5,480 nucleotides of DNA from assembly GCA_021796905.1 (NCBI GenBank), contig JAKABK010000160.1, positions 1 to 5,480 on the forward strand, in the 5' to 3' direction. This stretch comes from Actinomycetes bacterium (GTDB taxonomy: Bacteria > Actinomycetota > Acidimicrobiia > Acidimicrobiales > Palsa-688). The translations under genes and the position numbers were made by a program. Positions 5,023-5,480 of the stretch are shown here, piece after piece. A model generated the notes under the pieces. It saw only the letters and a list, made by a program, of their open reading frames with translations, made no database searches and had not been told where the DNA came from. How positions within the stretch are numbered: position 1 is the stretch's first letter; every line of letters begins with the position of its first letter.

Positions 5023-5446
5023 CACTTCCGGCCCTGCCCAGCCGTGGGGCGAGCTGGCGAGACTGTCCGACCAGCTCAACCAGTTACTCGAGGGCTGGCC
5101 CGGCTCCGGCCGCTATCGGTGGTCCGACGGGTTCGCACCGTTGGCGGACCTGGAGGAGACCGACGATGCCTATCTGGTCGAAGTCGAGCTGCCCGGGGTG
5201 AAGAAACATGACGTCGCCGTCGAGATCTCGGGCCGGCGGGTCATCGTCGACGGGGAACGCAAGGAGCTCGAGCGTGCTGGGGTGTTACGCCGGCGGACCC
5301 GAGCTGTCGGACGGTTCCACCATGAGGTCGTCCTGCCCGGCGATGTCGACGCCGAGGCGGTGTCGGCCAGCCTGGAGGAAGGCGTGCTCACCGTACGGCT
5401 ACCCAAGCCCTCCGGCGAGCGGCCGAAGCGGATCGAGGTCCGCTGA
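4991..5446 (+). CDS. Hsp20 small heat-shock protein (alpha-crystallin family)
   Basis: A 151-residue ATP-independent holdase chaperone of typical length. The N-terminal arm (1-46) includes a helical segment rich in Leu and Gln (LARLSDQLNQLLEGW). The alpha-crystallin domain covers about 47-138: PLADLEETDDAYLVEVELPGV, then DVAVEISGRRVIVDGER, then the hallmark SLEEGVLTVRLPK near 127-139. The C-terminus carries the I-x-I/V anchor (I148-E-V150) used for oligomer assembly. Such proteins bind unfolding proteins in the cytoplasm and hold them for refolding by DnaK or ClpB. GTG at 4991 is supported by the strong ribosome site ahead of it. The gene overlaps the STAS gene by 32 nt in another frame, so the two are probably co-transcribed and translationally coupled. 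No separate heat-shock promoter or known repressor element (HAIR, CIRCE) is seen. Only 34 nt remain after its stop. Confidence 0.95.
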   Translation: MSLPVRTEPNDTSGPAQPWGELARLSDQLNQLLEGWPGSGRYRWSDGFAPLADLEETDDAYLVEVELPGVKKHDVAVEISGRRVIVDGERKELERAGVLRRRTRAVGRFHHEVVLPGDVDAEAVSASLEEGVLTVRLPKPSGERPKRIEVR

Positions 5447-5480
5447 GCTCGCCTGCACAAGCGGCCCGTGACCGTCATCG

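Noticed and set aside
4195..5079. 294-codon minus-strand frame opposite the STAS gene
   Set aside because: It is antisense to the clear STAS and Hsp20 coding regions, with no domain or ribosome site.
5468..5480. GTG near the right edge as start of another plus-strand gene
   Set aside because: Only four codons are visible and there is no ribosome site, so nothing can be supported.

Overview
The window is very GC-rich DNA with strong G/C bias at third codon positions, frequent GTG starts, 4-nt GTGA gene overlaps and probable leaderless starts. This suits a high-GC actinobacterium. The gene mix (small lysine-rich protein, LacI regulator, STAS protein, Hsp20) fits too. An acidimicrobial-type lineage is possible, but nothing here proves it. 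No rRNA, tRNA, CRISPR array, integrase or transposase was seen.

Left part (1-3523, minus strand): five genes run towards position 1. The order is a LacI-family regulator, a SemiSWEET-type sugar transporter with an odd repetitive tail, a 75-residue conserved-looking protein of unknown function, a Nudix hydrolase of the CoA-pyrophosphatase (NudL) type, and a partial zinc-ribbon/proline-rich protein that leaves the window at position 1. The first four are tightly packed: GTGA overlap, 28-nt gap, GTGA overlap. They look like one operon. The zinc-ribbon gene follows after 70 nt and has a possible promoter of its own. A perfect 14-bp palindrome covers the probable -10 of the LacI gene and suggests autoregulation.

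Middle (3524-4551): a 172-bp divergent promoter region carries three copies of a TGGTCGG half-site. A 37-codon gene for a lysine-rich protein (+ strand) follows. Then comes about 740 bp without a convincing gene, holding GC-rich palindromes, a 17-bp direct repeat, a possible terminator and an AT-richer patch.

Right part (4552-5446, plus strand): a STAS-domain protein (anti-sigma-factor-antagonist type) and an Hsp20 small heat-shock protein overlap by 32 nt. The ribosome-binding site of hsp20 lies inside the STAS reading frame. A TTGACA promoter candidate lies upstream of the pair. They read as a small stress operon.

The best candidates for something new are the LacI-SemiSWEET module with its operator, the repeat-built SemiSWEET tail, and the STAS-Hsp20 pair. 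No wholly new system is evident.
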